In this document: positions 38,148-50,108 of the stretch, one piece after another
Layout of the letters: each line of letters opens with the position of its first letter
Numbering within the stretch: the stretch's first letter is position 1
Source of the DNA: Chrysomallon squamiferum
Taxonomy: Eukaryota; Mollusca; Gastropoda; Neomphalida; Peltospiridae
Direction: 5' to 3'
NCBI GenBank assembly: GCA_012295275.1
Contig: CM022665.1
Location: 22,907,002 to 22,971,001 of the forward strand
DNA length: 64,000 bases
Program-made: the position numbers and the translations under genes
Notes under the pieces: generated by a model
Databases searched by the model: none
Told to the model about the DNA's origin: nothing
Seen by the model: the letters and a program-made list of their open reading frames with translations, nothing else

Positions 38148-38257
38148 TGCTTATTAATAAAGATATCATTACATGTGCTTGTTAATAAAGTATCTTTCCC
38201 ATGATCTTAATAAAGATATCATTCCCAGTTGCTTGTTAATAAAGATTGTTCATAGAT
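38148..38257 (+). repeat. Four-copy minisatellite, about 28 bp per unit
   Basis: Units begin at 38148, 38176, 38202 and 38230. Each carries the core ttaataaag followed by atatcatt or a variant. The third unit is two bases shorter at its start. Confidence 0.8.
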
Positions 38258-38304
38258 AGTTATTAATCCTTCACATCAGCAGCTAGTTTATATGAAATAA
38301 GTTG

Positions 38305-38370
<66 letters not shown>
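38305..38370. repeat. (GT)n microsatellite
   Basis: About 32 uninterrupted GT units. Confidence 0.95.
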
Positions 38371-38373
<3 letters not shown>

Positions 38374-41300
38374 TGCATCACTGAGGTAACATTAATAAGA
38401 TTTTATTACACCTTTAAAAATACATTTGTTCGGGAATAAGCTTTCTGTTAGAGTTGATAATGTAAACCCATAAAATAATTATTAAATCCATTAATCCATT
38501 AAATTAAAAATACTGAGTCGTTAGTGAATCAAGACATCGATAAAATTATCTTAACTGAAAAACCCGATATTAATACATTATTTCTAAAATTTTAAATTCT
38601 TGAATTTTCGTAAATTAATCGAAGGTTGTTTTTTGTTTTTTTTTAAATTAAAGAAAGATGTAGAAATAATATTTAAAAAATGAAAACTGATAACAATATT
38701 GTGAAAAAGAAGAAATAATATTTATAACACAAATAATTATAATGCGTGAGAATTCTCATTCTACGTCTTCGAATCTTCGGTCATTAAGTAGACAAAATAA
38801 TACACATTTCAGAATGTATTCTCTTATATTTTTTTATCGTTTTAATATTTTTATACTTTTTTTTTTCCTGTCAAGACATTTGTACAAGAGTCCTCGAAAT
38901 AAATAAATACAAATGAAAAAAAACATCAACAAATAAGTCTATAGCTATTATTAAACAGAATCTACGTACTTTTGAATCTCGCCTTGTCCAGTAACCGGTA
39001 ATTCTCAGTGACAGGAAAATGTTAACAAAATTCAGCTTGTGACTTGCAATAAGTACGTGGCACACCTCCCATGCATAGACATGGATTATTTCTAAGCGAA
39101 GCATACTTTTAAACGTGAAATGTCACAAAACTGGCCTCGAGGCGAATTTCCTGCTGCATACATCACTAACAGTTTTTTTTTTTATATATATATATATAGG
39201 TTGTGGTGTACGCCTCGACTGTATCGCACTGGTTAAATAATATTATGTAATCCACACGTTAGTTTCTCACCTGTCAAATTATTTTGGTTGTCGTAGAATT
39301 TCTTTATGTAGGTGTCACTGCATGTATTTCACGAGAAAATGTTGTTTCATAATTTTATGCACCCTCAGACGCTAACAAAAGCTACCGCAGAATCGAAACG
39401 GATATCGTTTTAAGGCACAGGTGGTCTCTAAAAGCAGGTCGATACAAAGTGAATTTATATGCTGTAGGAATATGTTTTATATGTTCACTGATGGTTGTTA
39501 AAAATACGTTTTGTTTCTCATCGTAGCGACTTTCTTTTTTGTTTTGTTTTGTATTCTGAAAATCCATTAGTTCACGACTATGTGCTTAAGATCAATACAG
39601 CAAGACTAATGCTATATAATTATAATGAGAAGACAAACAATTATTTTCTCGCACTCTTTAGCAATAAGATACCGTCTCTACGGACAAAAACAAAACAAAG
39701 ATTTTCTTTTTTTCCCTGAGATAAATAATTTTAAAATAATCTCTTTCCTTCTGTATTCAAGCTGCAGTAATTTGAAAGATGACGAATTGTTGATTATTAT
39801 TATGATTATTATCATGATTTCGGGGTTTATTAATATTATTAATGGTATGCAGTAATTAAGTTCCATGGCTTGTACTAATGTGTATGTAGAAATGAACTGC
39901 TTTAGTGTGAAGTATGTGATATTTATATTCCTTCTGTTCTGTAAAAGTGGAGTTGATTCACACGGAGGGAAAAGAAGTAGAAGATGCGATTAACAGAGGA
40001 GAAAAAGAGAATGTGAATCACAGAGAGAAAGAAAAAAATGACCAATTCCTGAAAACCACAAAGAAAGAGTAGAGATTATGATTCTAAGGACTTAATTATG
40101 TGAAAATGTATGTGTGTGTGAGAAAGAGAGTGATGTATAATGAAATTTATAATGAAATTTCTCAGTTTCCGTATTGGATATCTGATATTCACTTGATAAA
40201 ACATATCCTGAAATACCCATGAAAAAGAGTATTTTCATTTCCTTTCGTACACAGTGACGAAACAATTAAACACATGATCAGTGCATCTCGTTCTTGGATA
40301 ACGTCACGTCCAGTCATGTCACAATATTTTAACAAGAGTTGTAATGTGGTTAATTTTAAAGACGCCGGAGATCGTACTGCGAAACGAACGAATCCCCCAA
40401 TGTGGCCGTTTAATTTTAATGTACACCCGTTCATTACTTCTCTTAACAACTTGTAACTTGAGCGTCACGGTCCCAGTTTCATAACTCGTTTAGTCACGAT
40501 ATGACCACATATGGTCGTTTTGTGGCGGGAAATGTTGAATTTTTAATTATAAATCCCTATTAATGCTAATGGATATTTACTTTGGATTCTTCGGAGCAGA
40601 CGCTTCTCGCGCGTCTGATTGAGAACGCATGCTTTTGAAGACTCGTCTGCTCGCTTGTATCTCCGGGCAACGGGTGCCACAGTTCGCCTATGATGTATGA
40701 CCTGGCGGCCAGTCTAAATCAATCATGATGGTGACGTTATCTCTCACGCTTGATTACTTTTACGTCTAGTTGACACGTTCTTTAAGAGTTACAAGTCCTT
40801 TAACTCCAACTTTCAAACACGTAACAAAAAAATCTGGCGGAAAAAAGTATTGTTGAAAAAATGTTCAGATTTCAGCTTCTTGCAAAGACTGTTTTTTTTT
40901 TTTTTTTTTTTTTTTTTTGTTTGTTTTTTTTATTGTGAATTAAGTGTAACGATTTTTAAAACTTAATTTGTATTTTGTTTAGATAGTTGTTGTTATCTCG
41001 TTGTCCTCCTCCTCCTCATCTTTAGTAATAGTAGTACTTGTTGTTGAAAAAGTGGTAGTAGTAGTAATAATAGAAGTACTACTTGTAGAATAAAAAATGT
41101 TTTAATCTGTTTTTGAAGAAAAAAACAGAAATTCATTTACTGCTTTAGGCATTTGTCATGGGAAAAAAAAAAAAAAGAAAGAAAGAAAGAAGAAAAAATA
41201 AAAGGGCCTCCAAAACCCAAATCTCAACATGCTTGCTTTTCCCTTTGAAGGAAAGAAGAAAAACTTAATTTAAATTGATTATTTTTGGTTGCGTGAAATT

Positions 41301-42239
41301 ATGTCATTTCTTGTTGGGAAATTAGTTAACGGTGCATTTTCTAACGGCAAACAGAGTCAAAGTACGTAGGCCATGGACAGATTACTTCTGCATCGTTTGT
41401 TTAGAAGGCAGATAAATATCTGTAATAAAAATTAAACTAGACGAAAAAGAGAAAGCAAGATAACGTATTCTACCGATACGTAAAATAGATCGTTATAACG
41501 CGCTTCGCTATAACTTAATATTATACTTGTGATTTTTTTCTTTTCTTTCTTTCTTTTTTACTTCATTTTTTTCTAAAGGAAAAAACTTTCTGTTTCATGA
41601 TGTATCTAATGATGATCAACAAACTGTCAAAATATTTGCAGATTTTATTGGTCAGTAAATATGGATGAACGATTACTAATCAGCTGTTTTTCTTGTTTTT
41701 GTGTTTTTTAAGGTGTTTTTTTCAACCTATGCCTGTCAAAATAATAATTTAAAACTTCACTTTATCGAGATGGTTGCAGATTACATAATTTTATTTCATA
41801 ATTTTTTTTTTTTTCTCGGCGTTTTTTTATTTTTATTTTCAGAATGAAAAAAAAAAAAAAAAAAATATCGATTATTAGCAGTTTCATTTAAGACTACAGT
41901 TGGGATTAAAGCAATTCAACAGTTATACCAACAATTTAACAAAAGAAGGAGAAGAAAAAGAAGAAAAGTAAAAACTATTATTTAATTATTTTCCAGCATG
42001 AACTTGATAGTTACATGTAATTTAATATGTTTCTAAGAGTTTCTTCATTTTTTTTTTTTTAATCAATCATGATTATGCATTAGAAAGTTAAAAAAAATAT
42101 CTGTCTATATATGGGTATGCTGTACACTTTTGAAACCTAATATATACAGTTAGAGAGATGAACAGGTGCAAAAACTAAAGGTAATATATGTATTCAATAT
42201 TAATCTGTAACTGAATGTAATAGTTTTAAAATGAATGAC

Positions 42240-42300
42240 GATGATGATTTGTTATGATTATGATACTGAAGACTCAGTTATAATAATGATGATGATGATG

Positions 42301-42336
<36 letters not shown>

Positions 42337-42545
42337 GTAATAATGACACCAACGACGTCAGCGCTACTAATAGTCATAACAGTAATAACTGTAGCAGTAG
42401 TGGTTAAAGTAGTTGTAGCAGCAGAAGCAGTGGTGGTGTTGGTAAATAGAGGTTATAGTAGTAGTAGCAGTAGCAGTAGCAGCAGCAGCAGCAACAACAT
42501 CAGTAGTTCTAGTAATAATAATACTCGTAGAGATAATAGTAGCAG
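42240..42545. repeat. ATG / AAT / AGT / AGC trinucleotide compound array
   Basis: ATG units pass into AAT units, then degenerate GTA/AGT units and AGC/AGT units. The open frame ending in a poly-Ser and Asn run is produced by the array. Confidence 0.9.
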
Positions 42546-43600
42546 TAACAAAACTAGCAGACCAAAACGACAGTAACAGTAAAACATGAAAATTTCAAGT
42601 AGCGTTATTGAACAAATCAATAAAAGATGTTTGTCTTAAGATGTCTCTTCATAGTTTAATATTACCAGCTGTTATATTAGTTATGTCATGTTGTAATTAT
42701 GGTATGAGAAATGAAACCCAATGACGCCACACACTAAAGTTCATTCTTATCGATTAGCAGAAAGGGATATTTTATATATACTTTGAAATAGAGGTGGGGA
42801 AAGCAGATAACACGGCCTTTGATACACGTCGTTTGTCACTGGTTGTAAAGTTAAGTAGCCTAACGGCGTGGTTACATAACTCAGTTATCAGTCATATAAT
42901 TATATTACCAGTATTCCAGTGGTTATCCGTTTGCAGTGCAGTCAATAAACAACCTCTGTTTACCTCTGTTATCAACAAGAATGTAAATAACTATTAAAAT
43001 GACTGACCCAACGTTACATTGACTAGAGCGTAAAGACAAAATATCAAATTTTTTTCTTTCTCCTGAAGTAATGCGAAAAAAATACATTTCTCGTATGTTA
43101 ATACTGACATAGCCTGTGCAAAATACTAAACATTAACAGCACATGGAATAAATATTGAACATATACTAGACATACCCACAGTATTTTTTAAAACAAGTTA
43201 ACGATAACCTACCTGATTTACCTCATGGAATTGTTATTTCCATACACATTTTGTTCTGTCAAGGAACACGTCCATATTTAATTATAAACAACAAGTGTTA
43301 AAATATCTTCGATATTTTTTTTTATAGCCAACGATTTGAACAGCTACAGCGGAAGACTAAACGTGCTGCGAGTGGAATTAATTAATTATCTAGATTCTAA
43401 ATCAATTGGAAATCCCGCAGTCAGACAACACGAACAATGAGACTCGCCCTGTAAAATCCATGTGTTGTTCAAAATATGTGAATCAATACATTAAACGAAA
43501 CATTCCGGTTGGTTGCACATGACATGGTAATATCGCACCCAGTGATCCACACAACCGCTGTCTATTAAACTAGCTGTGATTAGCCGATTTTCAGACTTAC

Positions 43601-43700
43601 CTTAGCGACACTCGGGGCGAAAATAGAAACAATCCGTCAAAAGCGACAGCAGGTGAAATATTCCGACAATCTTCTAATGGTTAAAACTTAGATCGTGGAA
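43601..43700 (-). other. Candidate first exon of gene B or another - strand gene (3' boundary only)
   Basis: A near-consensus donor, CGCTAAG|GTAAGT, is read on the - strand with its exon side ending at 43601. The upstream sequence is moderately GC-rich for this window. The 5' boundary is not visible, so the end given is nominal. It could be a leader exon of gene B about 10 kb upstream of its coding part. Confidence 0.2.
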
Positions 43701-44376
43701 AAAAAAAAAAAAATAAGAGTAAAGAAAATGATTTTTGTTTACACGAAAAAGGAGGATATTTGTTTGCAAACATCAATAAATTCCATAAAGATGGGTAATA
43801 TTCCAGAGTGTATTTGTTTTCGCTTTAAAATTGTGTGTTTTTCCCACAGGTTAAATCACGCTGAACAATGCTTATGCGCTGGAAATGCGATGATAACTAC
43901 TTTGCGAATGGATTGGCGAACAAACTAAATATCATATCTTCAAACAGCGGCACTGTGTAATTTCCATCCCATCTGCAAATTAATGAATTGGTCGAGCGCA
44001 TTCTGAAAATTGTGTCAATGGCGATTGTGCCCAACTTGCAAAAGACGCTTCATGGAGAGGCGTGAGTTTCACTTAATCTGTACCTTAAACAACTTGAAGA
44101 AACGTGCCGAGTCTCAAATTAAAACCTGTTTGTTTGCAGGCATGTTCCATGTGCGGTTCACACATAGTTTGATCATTCTTCACTGCAGTATGTCAATGTT
44201 TCTTGAAACGTCTTGATTTGGCTCTAAATATTCGGATACGTTCACATCCACATGGCGCGATTGATCTACTACACTTGTTTTACATACCCCAGAATATCAG
44301 TATATGTTTAAAGAGTTCGGTTAAAAGATTCGAAATATTCCGTTATAATATTTTTAGACATCAAAATGATTGTACA

Positions 44377-44513
44377 TAGTTTCATTCAAGTATTCCCATT
44401 CATCATTACATATAGTTACAAATTACCCCATTAATCATTATATAGAGTTTCAAATTATCCCATTCATCAGTATATACATAGTTTCTAATTATCCTGTTCA
44501 TCAACGTATATGT
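44377..44513 (+). repeat. Four-copy minisatellite, about 34 bp per unit
   Basis: Units start with tag[agt]tt and carry caaattatcccattcatca or variants, then tatata. Unit lengths vary slightly through small indels. The translated frame repeats NYP and PI in step. Confidence 0.75.
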
Positions 44514-46578
44514 TTATGGCAACATTCGACTGCAATAAAACAGTTTTTTAATCCTGTTTTATTTCCAATAATCGACAACATCATCATGGGCCAGTACAAC
44601 AAATAAGCTACAAGTCTAAATACGATGTACATCAATACCATAAATAATTTGTTTCATTACTGGCTGAATGATCCAGAAAAAAACAGTTTATATATTCTGC
44701 CACATCGACAATGTTTACGCAACGAATATTTACAACACAGAAAGCTAAAGCCAGTCGGTGTTTTAAAGACCCTCTATCATTCTTCCTAAGGATCGATTGA
44801 AGAAATGAGAGGCGATTCTAAACGCTCTGCTGTTCTTAACTCTGATTCTAATTGCATGTTCCAGCTTAGAAAATTCTTACATCGATACATCTTTCTTTTT
44901 TTTTTTTTTTTTCCTTTTAAAAACACGAAGTTTTAAATAACATTCTGTTATCTTGAACTTCAACCTTGTTTTCACAGTCCGCAAGAAGTATTAGCAACAA
45001 TACTGGACTTTGGATTTTAGCACCTTCTGCAGAGAATGTATAAATTTATATGACAGCTCTGTGGACGATTTACGTCAGTAATCTTGCGTAATAAGCCGTT
45101 CTCACCGGAACAGCCAAATGAACTGCGAAGAGTGTTAATTATTTTCTGATGGTAATTGCTACGAGGACGTTGTAGTGTCAAAGGCGCCCTTTGGTGTCAT
45201 TACAGCTGTCTCAACTGTCTCGTTCCTGACTGATCAAAACTATGAAATATTAATGCACGACCGCGCGTAATAACTTAAAAGTGAGAACATTTTTTTTTAA
45301 TTCTTCATTCAAGCAAAACGACATTTCAGTGCCATGTATTTTAGACGTGAAGTTGACAGACTAAAGCTGCCTGTCTGAGATGTAACGTATCGATGGATCG
45401 ATCCTTCACCGTGGAGTCACCGTCTACACCAGAACCGTCACGTCTGTAAAACACTGACAGAAAAAAGAGAACGAACACGTAATAAACAAGCGGCTGCTAA
45501 CTGACAGATCGTGGAATCTGTTCCACTGGGACTAACAATTGTGATATTTATATTTTCAACTGAAGACACTTTATGTGATCTGATGTCTCTTAGGAATTGC
45601 ATGTACATAACGTTCCATTACTAATAGATATAAATACTACTTTTATTTTTCTTCTGTCTGTCAGTCTGTCTCCTTTTTTATATTCTCTATAATCAATTCA
45701 ATTTCTCTGTCTACTCTTTCTCTCGCCACCCTCTGTTTCTATATTTCTCAGTTTCTTTCTGATTGTTTATATATCCACCTCTTCTCTCTCTAATTGCCTC
45801 TCATTTTTTCTCTAAAATTCAAACTCTATTTTTATCATTAATAATAATGATTATTCATGTAATATGCTACACATACATATAAAATAGCTAAATCCTTTTT
45901 GGCTGACATGCTCATAAGTCTAAACATTTCTATCCGTCTCTTTCTTTAATCTTCCTTCCAGTCTATTACCTTAAATAACTAACTAACTAAATAACTAAAT
46001 AAATACATAAATAAATAATAAACAAACAGACAGACAAACAGACAAACAGACAAACAAACAAACAAAGAAGCAAACACTATCTCGATATGTGCATCTCTAA
46101 CTGAATCTCTCAAACCCTCAACATTCTTCCTAATTAGTATTCTCATTCTTCCAGAGACATGGTCAGATTACTTAATTGGAATTAGGCACGAAACTAAATA
46201 ATCTTAACCTAAAGGTCTAGTCAGTTGTCAGATTAAGACACGGCAGAATGCAACTAGTTTATTGGTCAGACTTTGAATCTCCAAAACATACAATTTCATT
46301 AAATACTGGCATTCAGTATATGCTGATCACTGACATACAAGGAATATTTGTTTCAGTTTTTCCTATTAAACTCGTCCGAGACGCATTCGGAGATAACATT
46401 TGATAAAAGTTAATTAAATAAGTTGTTTTATTACATGAGTCTAGCCAGGGTCAAATGAAAGAATTATTCACAGCGCCATTGCAGCCAAGTTAACCATATA
46501 TTATCGACAATGAACAGAGGAAAGAAGCTGAAGCATTAATCTGTACGTTGTAGAGAATGTTTACCGTTTTAATGTACA

Positions 46579-46744
46579 AATCTTACAATTGCCAGGACAG
46601 CTCGCAAAATAAATCAGCAGGAATACAAGACTTAAGTTTATTCAGTCTTTTTTTTTCTTCAGGGAAACACACGCCGAACAAAATAAACCAAACTCAATAG
46701 TCCCTCTGATTTATTTTGCGAACTGTACTGGTAACTGTAAGATT
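46579..46744. repeat. Imperfect inverted repeat, 39-nt arms, 88-nt loop
   Basis: The left arm at 46579-46617 (aatcttacaattgccagg ... aaaataaatcag) matches the reverse complement of 46706-46744 with four mismatches in 39 positions by hand count. Such a structure could be a small non-autonomous element, or an RNA hairpin if transcribed. Target-site duplications are not evident. Confidence 0.7.
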
Positions 46745-47576
46745 TTAGAATCTGAAACAGTGAGTATTCTCTACATTATATATATTAATGCTATTCATCT
46801 TAATTTATCTTTCCGTTGTCGAATCAGATGCTTGTTCTAAACTGACCGATAATGCGCTCTGTATGCACTCATGCATACCGCGGCCAGGCGTAAGTACAAA
46901 CAGACACACACACACACATGCACACACACACATGCACACACACACACACACATGCATCCATGCATCATACATACATATATGTATACAAACACATATACAT
47001 AAACTTTTCTACCTGCCTACCTAACAACAAACATTAAATTTATGCACAGACAAATAGACAAACATACTTACAAATATAAAACACATACCCACTAGTCAAA
47101 AATATCATTTTAGTGATTCTCCTACGTTCATTGCTAGAGAAACAGAGGAAGAGAAACACGGCGATAAGGAGCGAGACACGTACATAAAGAAAAGACTCAG
47201 AGAAAGCAAGAAACGGAGAGATAAAGAAAAATGAGAGAAAGGCAGGCAGGCAGGCATGCAGACAGCAAAGACTGTAATTTTTCAAGTAAAATCGAAAATA
47301 AATAAACGACGCCTACGTACGTCCTAATACATCAACATCTATAGGAAGAAGCCCAATACAAGACTAATAGAAAACTTCATTTCTGTCTATTCAGTGTGCT
47401 GTTGTTATATAATTAGTGCTATAGTGAGTTTTGTTAGTCAACGTTCCCACAGAATATCGTGAAGCTAAAATAATAAATAAGCATGTAGTAGTAATTATTC
47501 TGTAGTACACAGGTTGATTAATGACAACATTCATTTCAATGAAAATGTAAATGTGCAAATCTAAAAACGAACGTGA

Positions 47577-47880
47577 TAGATAGATAGACAGATGGATTGA
47601 CGAATGGATGGAGAGAGTTAGACAGAGGTAGAATGATAGACAGAAAAAAGAAGATATATATACATGTATATTTATGTACGTATGTATGACTATGTGTATA
47701 TGCATACATAGGATAGGTAGATAGAAAGAAAGATAGATAGACAGATGGATAGACAAACATAGACAGACAGACATATAGACAGATAAATAGATAGATAGAT
47801 AGATAGATAGATAGAGATAGATAAACAGACAGATAAACAGACTGACAGACAAATAGAGAGATAAAAACAGACACATAGAT
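47577..47880. repeat. GATA / GACA tetranucleotide array
   Basis: Imperfect ATAG, ACAG and ATGG units over about 300 bases, with the purest part at about 47785-47820. The long - strand frames across it are artefacts of a tetranucleotide array that lacks stops in that direction. Confidence 0.9.
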
Positions 47881-47986
47881 GTAAACACTTTTAAAAACGT
47901 AAGTAACAGACGCCTCGCCCAGTACCAAAATAAAACAGAACCAGCAGCGGAAAAGTGTTTCATGCTTTGTACATAAATAAAATCCA

Positions 47987-48020
<34 letters not shown>

Positions 48021-49978
48021 CAATAAAAAAAGAAAAGAAAAGAAAACCCAGCCGCAACAATCAATAATCGTTTTGGTTTGCAAAATTAATAATACATGAT
48101 GTGTACACAAACATTTGTTTACATAGATCTCGGTTATATTTACCACGTGTACAGAAAGATGTATTATCCCAAAGTATTTGAACAAAGTTGCCTTTGGAAA
48201 AAATGATGGGAAATGAGTAGATATACAAAACAGCAAGTCGCAGAGGAGCAGTGATTCACGCGCTGCAAACAAACAGTAATTTCCGAATATTTCTCCTTTG
48301 TTCCTAATTGATGGGCAAACAGAAGAGATGACAGATACGGTGTAAATTGTTTTACAATAAGTCTGTGTGGAAATATAATATCCACTACATCAGTCAATAG
48401 AGGCAATCATCAAAATCGATATCGTTAGTTGTTTCATTATCTTCCTCTTCTTCTTTTATATACATATATATAAGTATATATATTTTTTAAACCGGGATTT
48501 CTATCTCAGTTATTTTATTATTATTTTATTTTATTTGTTTTTCAAAAGTTGAATAAAAAAAATTGCAAAATGTCAGATCCTGTTGGTGTTTCTAATTCCC
48601 TGGAGGCATTGGCATTTTAAATTTTATTTTCTCGCTGTTTTTCCAAGTAACATCATCAACAAACTCACCGAGGCAAAACACCCACTCTTTTATTCTTGCA
48701 GTGTGTAGCTAAAGCAATGCGTGTTAGCTGATGCATATGTTCAATGGTAATTAATGTGTACATTAGTGTTAAAAATAGAGCAGTTCGTGTTAAATTCAAT
48801 TTTCTTAATATAATATTTATCTATGTATTTTTTGTATGTAACATGATGATATTTACGTGAAAATGAGGATACTGCTATTCTATATAATTTTATAATACAC
48901 CTTTCTATAGGTAGCAAAGGATATATTATTACGGATTCTGATAAACCAATGAATGGATATTGATTGGAACGAGAAATACCCCCAGTAGATTTTACTGACG
49001 CAAACTGATAATGTTAACCTCACATTAGCTTGAATAACTTACATTTTAAATGTTTTTGTTATCTATAACCCCATTACTCTCTCTTTTAAATAATATCCAT
49101 TATATGCCTGTTACTGTTATTTGTGGTTATGTAAAACAGATATTCTTTTAAAATTCTCATTAATTTTATGGACTTTAATTGTCACAGTCCAGTAACTACT
49201 CATCTGTTATTTAATGCTTGAAAAGACAGAAGAAACTGTATTAGCACTGTGAAAGAAAAGAGAGAGAAAAGAGAGAAAAAAAGTATTGGAATGATTTCAT
49301 TTGTTTGAATCTGGCTTATGTTTCCATATACAACCCATTGACATTCTTATTGTTAGTGATAACATAACCGCGAGAGGACTTCGTCTTTACCCACACTAAT
49401 GAAGTACATTTGGTATTCATCGTCCTGACTTTCTTATTATTACTGACAATATACTCACATCAGATGGACGTCGTCGATACCAATACTAATGGAACTATAT
49501 TTAATAATCAAAAGGCCGATACTGTGCCATCCGAGATAAATAATAATGCACTAAATCGGCCAGTGTAACTGGCTCACTTAACCCGAAATTGGCTACAAAG
49601 TCTTCATATTTTACTGCCGACACCGTCTATGGACTGGAAGGAATCAGAGTAAACACTTTGAGGAGCTGATTGTGAGACACGGTGAACCGATTTGCACGTT
49701 TAACTGCATCTGAGGGAGAGAGTGGCAATTAGATTCATGCGTCATTCGGTTGGTGTCGAGTCATAGAATTAGAATGAAAGTTTGAGAACACCGTGGCTGT
49801 TATAAAAAGGAAAGGTGGTTGACACTGGCTGGGTTAGGACGATTTTAACGGGCTGGTCTGTGCAAGTGTTGAGACAAATTAAGAGATGGTTTAGAGAGAA
49901 AGAGTGAAAGAGCGAGAGGAAAAACACCCAGTCAGAGATAGAAGGAAATACTGAGGTGGATGCACAGATAGATAGAGA

Positions 49979-50108
<130 letters not shown>

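Larger units (their letters stand above)
37012..43600. other. Gene-poor sequence upstream of gene B
   Basis: It holds a four-copy minisatellite at 38148-38257, a (GT)n run at about 38305-38370, T runs near 39173 and 40893-40918, and a trinucleotide compound array at 42240-42545. From about 40190 to 40830 sequence is less repetitive and GC-richer, with overlapping open frames on both strands that I could not assign. Confidence 0.5.

Noticed and set aside
47391-48272. 293-codon - strand open frame, the longest in the window
   Set aside because: It runs through a GATA/GACA tetranucleotide array and A-rich sequence; the residues (Ser, Leu, Tyr, Ile repeats) simply translate the array in frames without stops.
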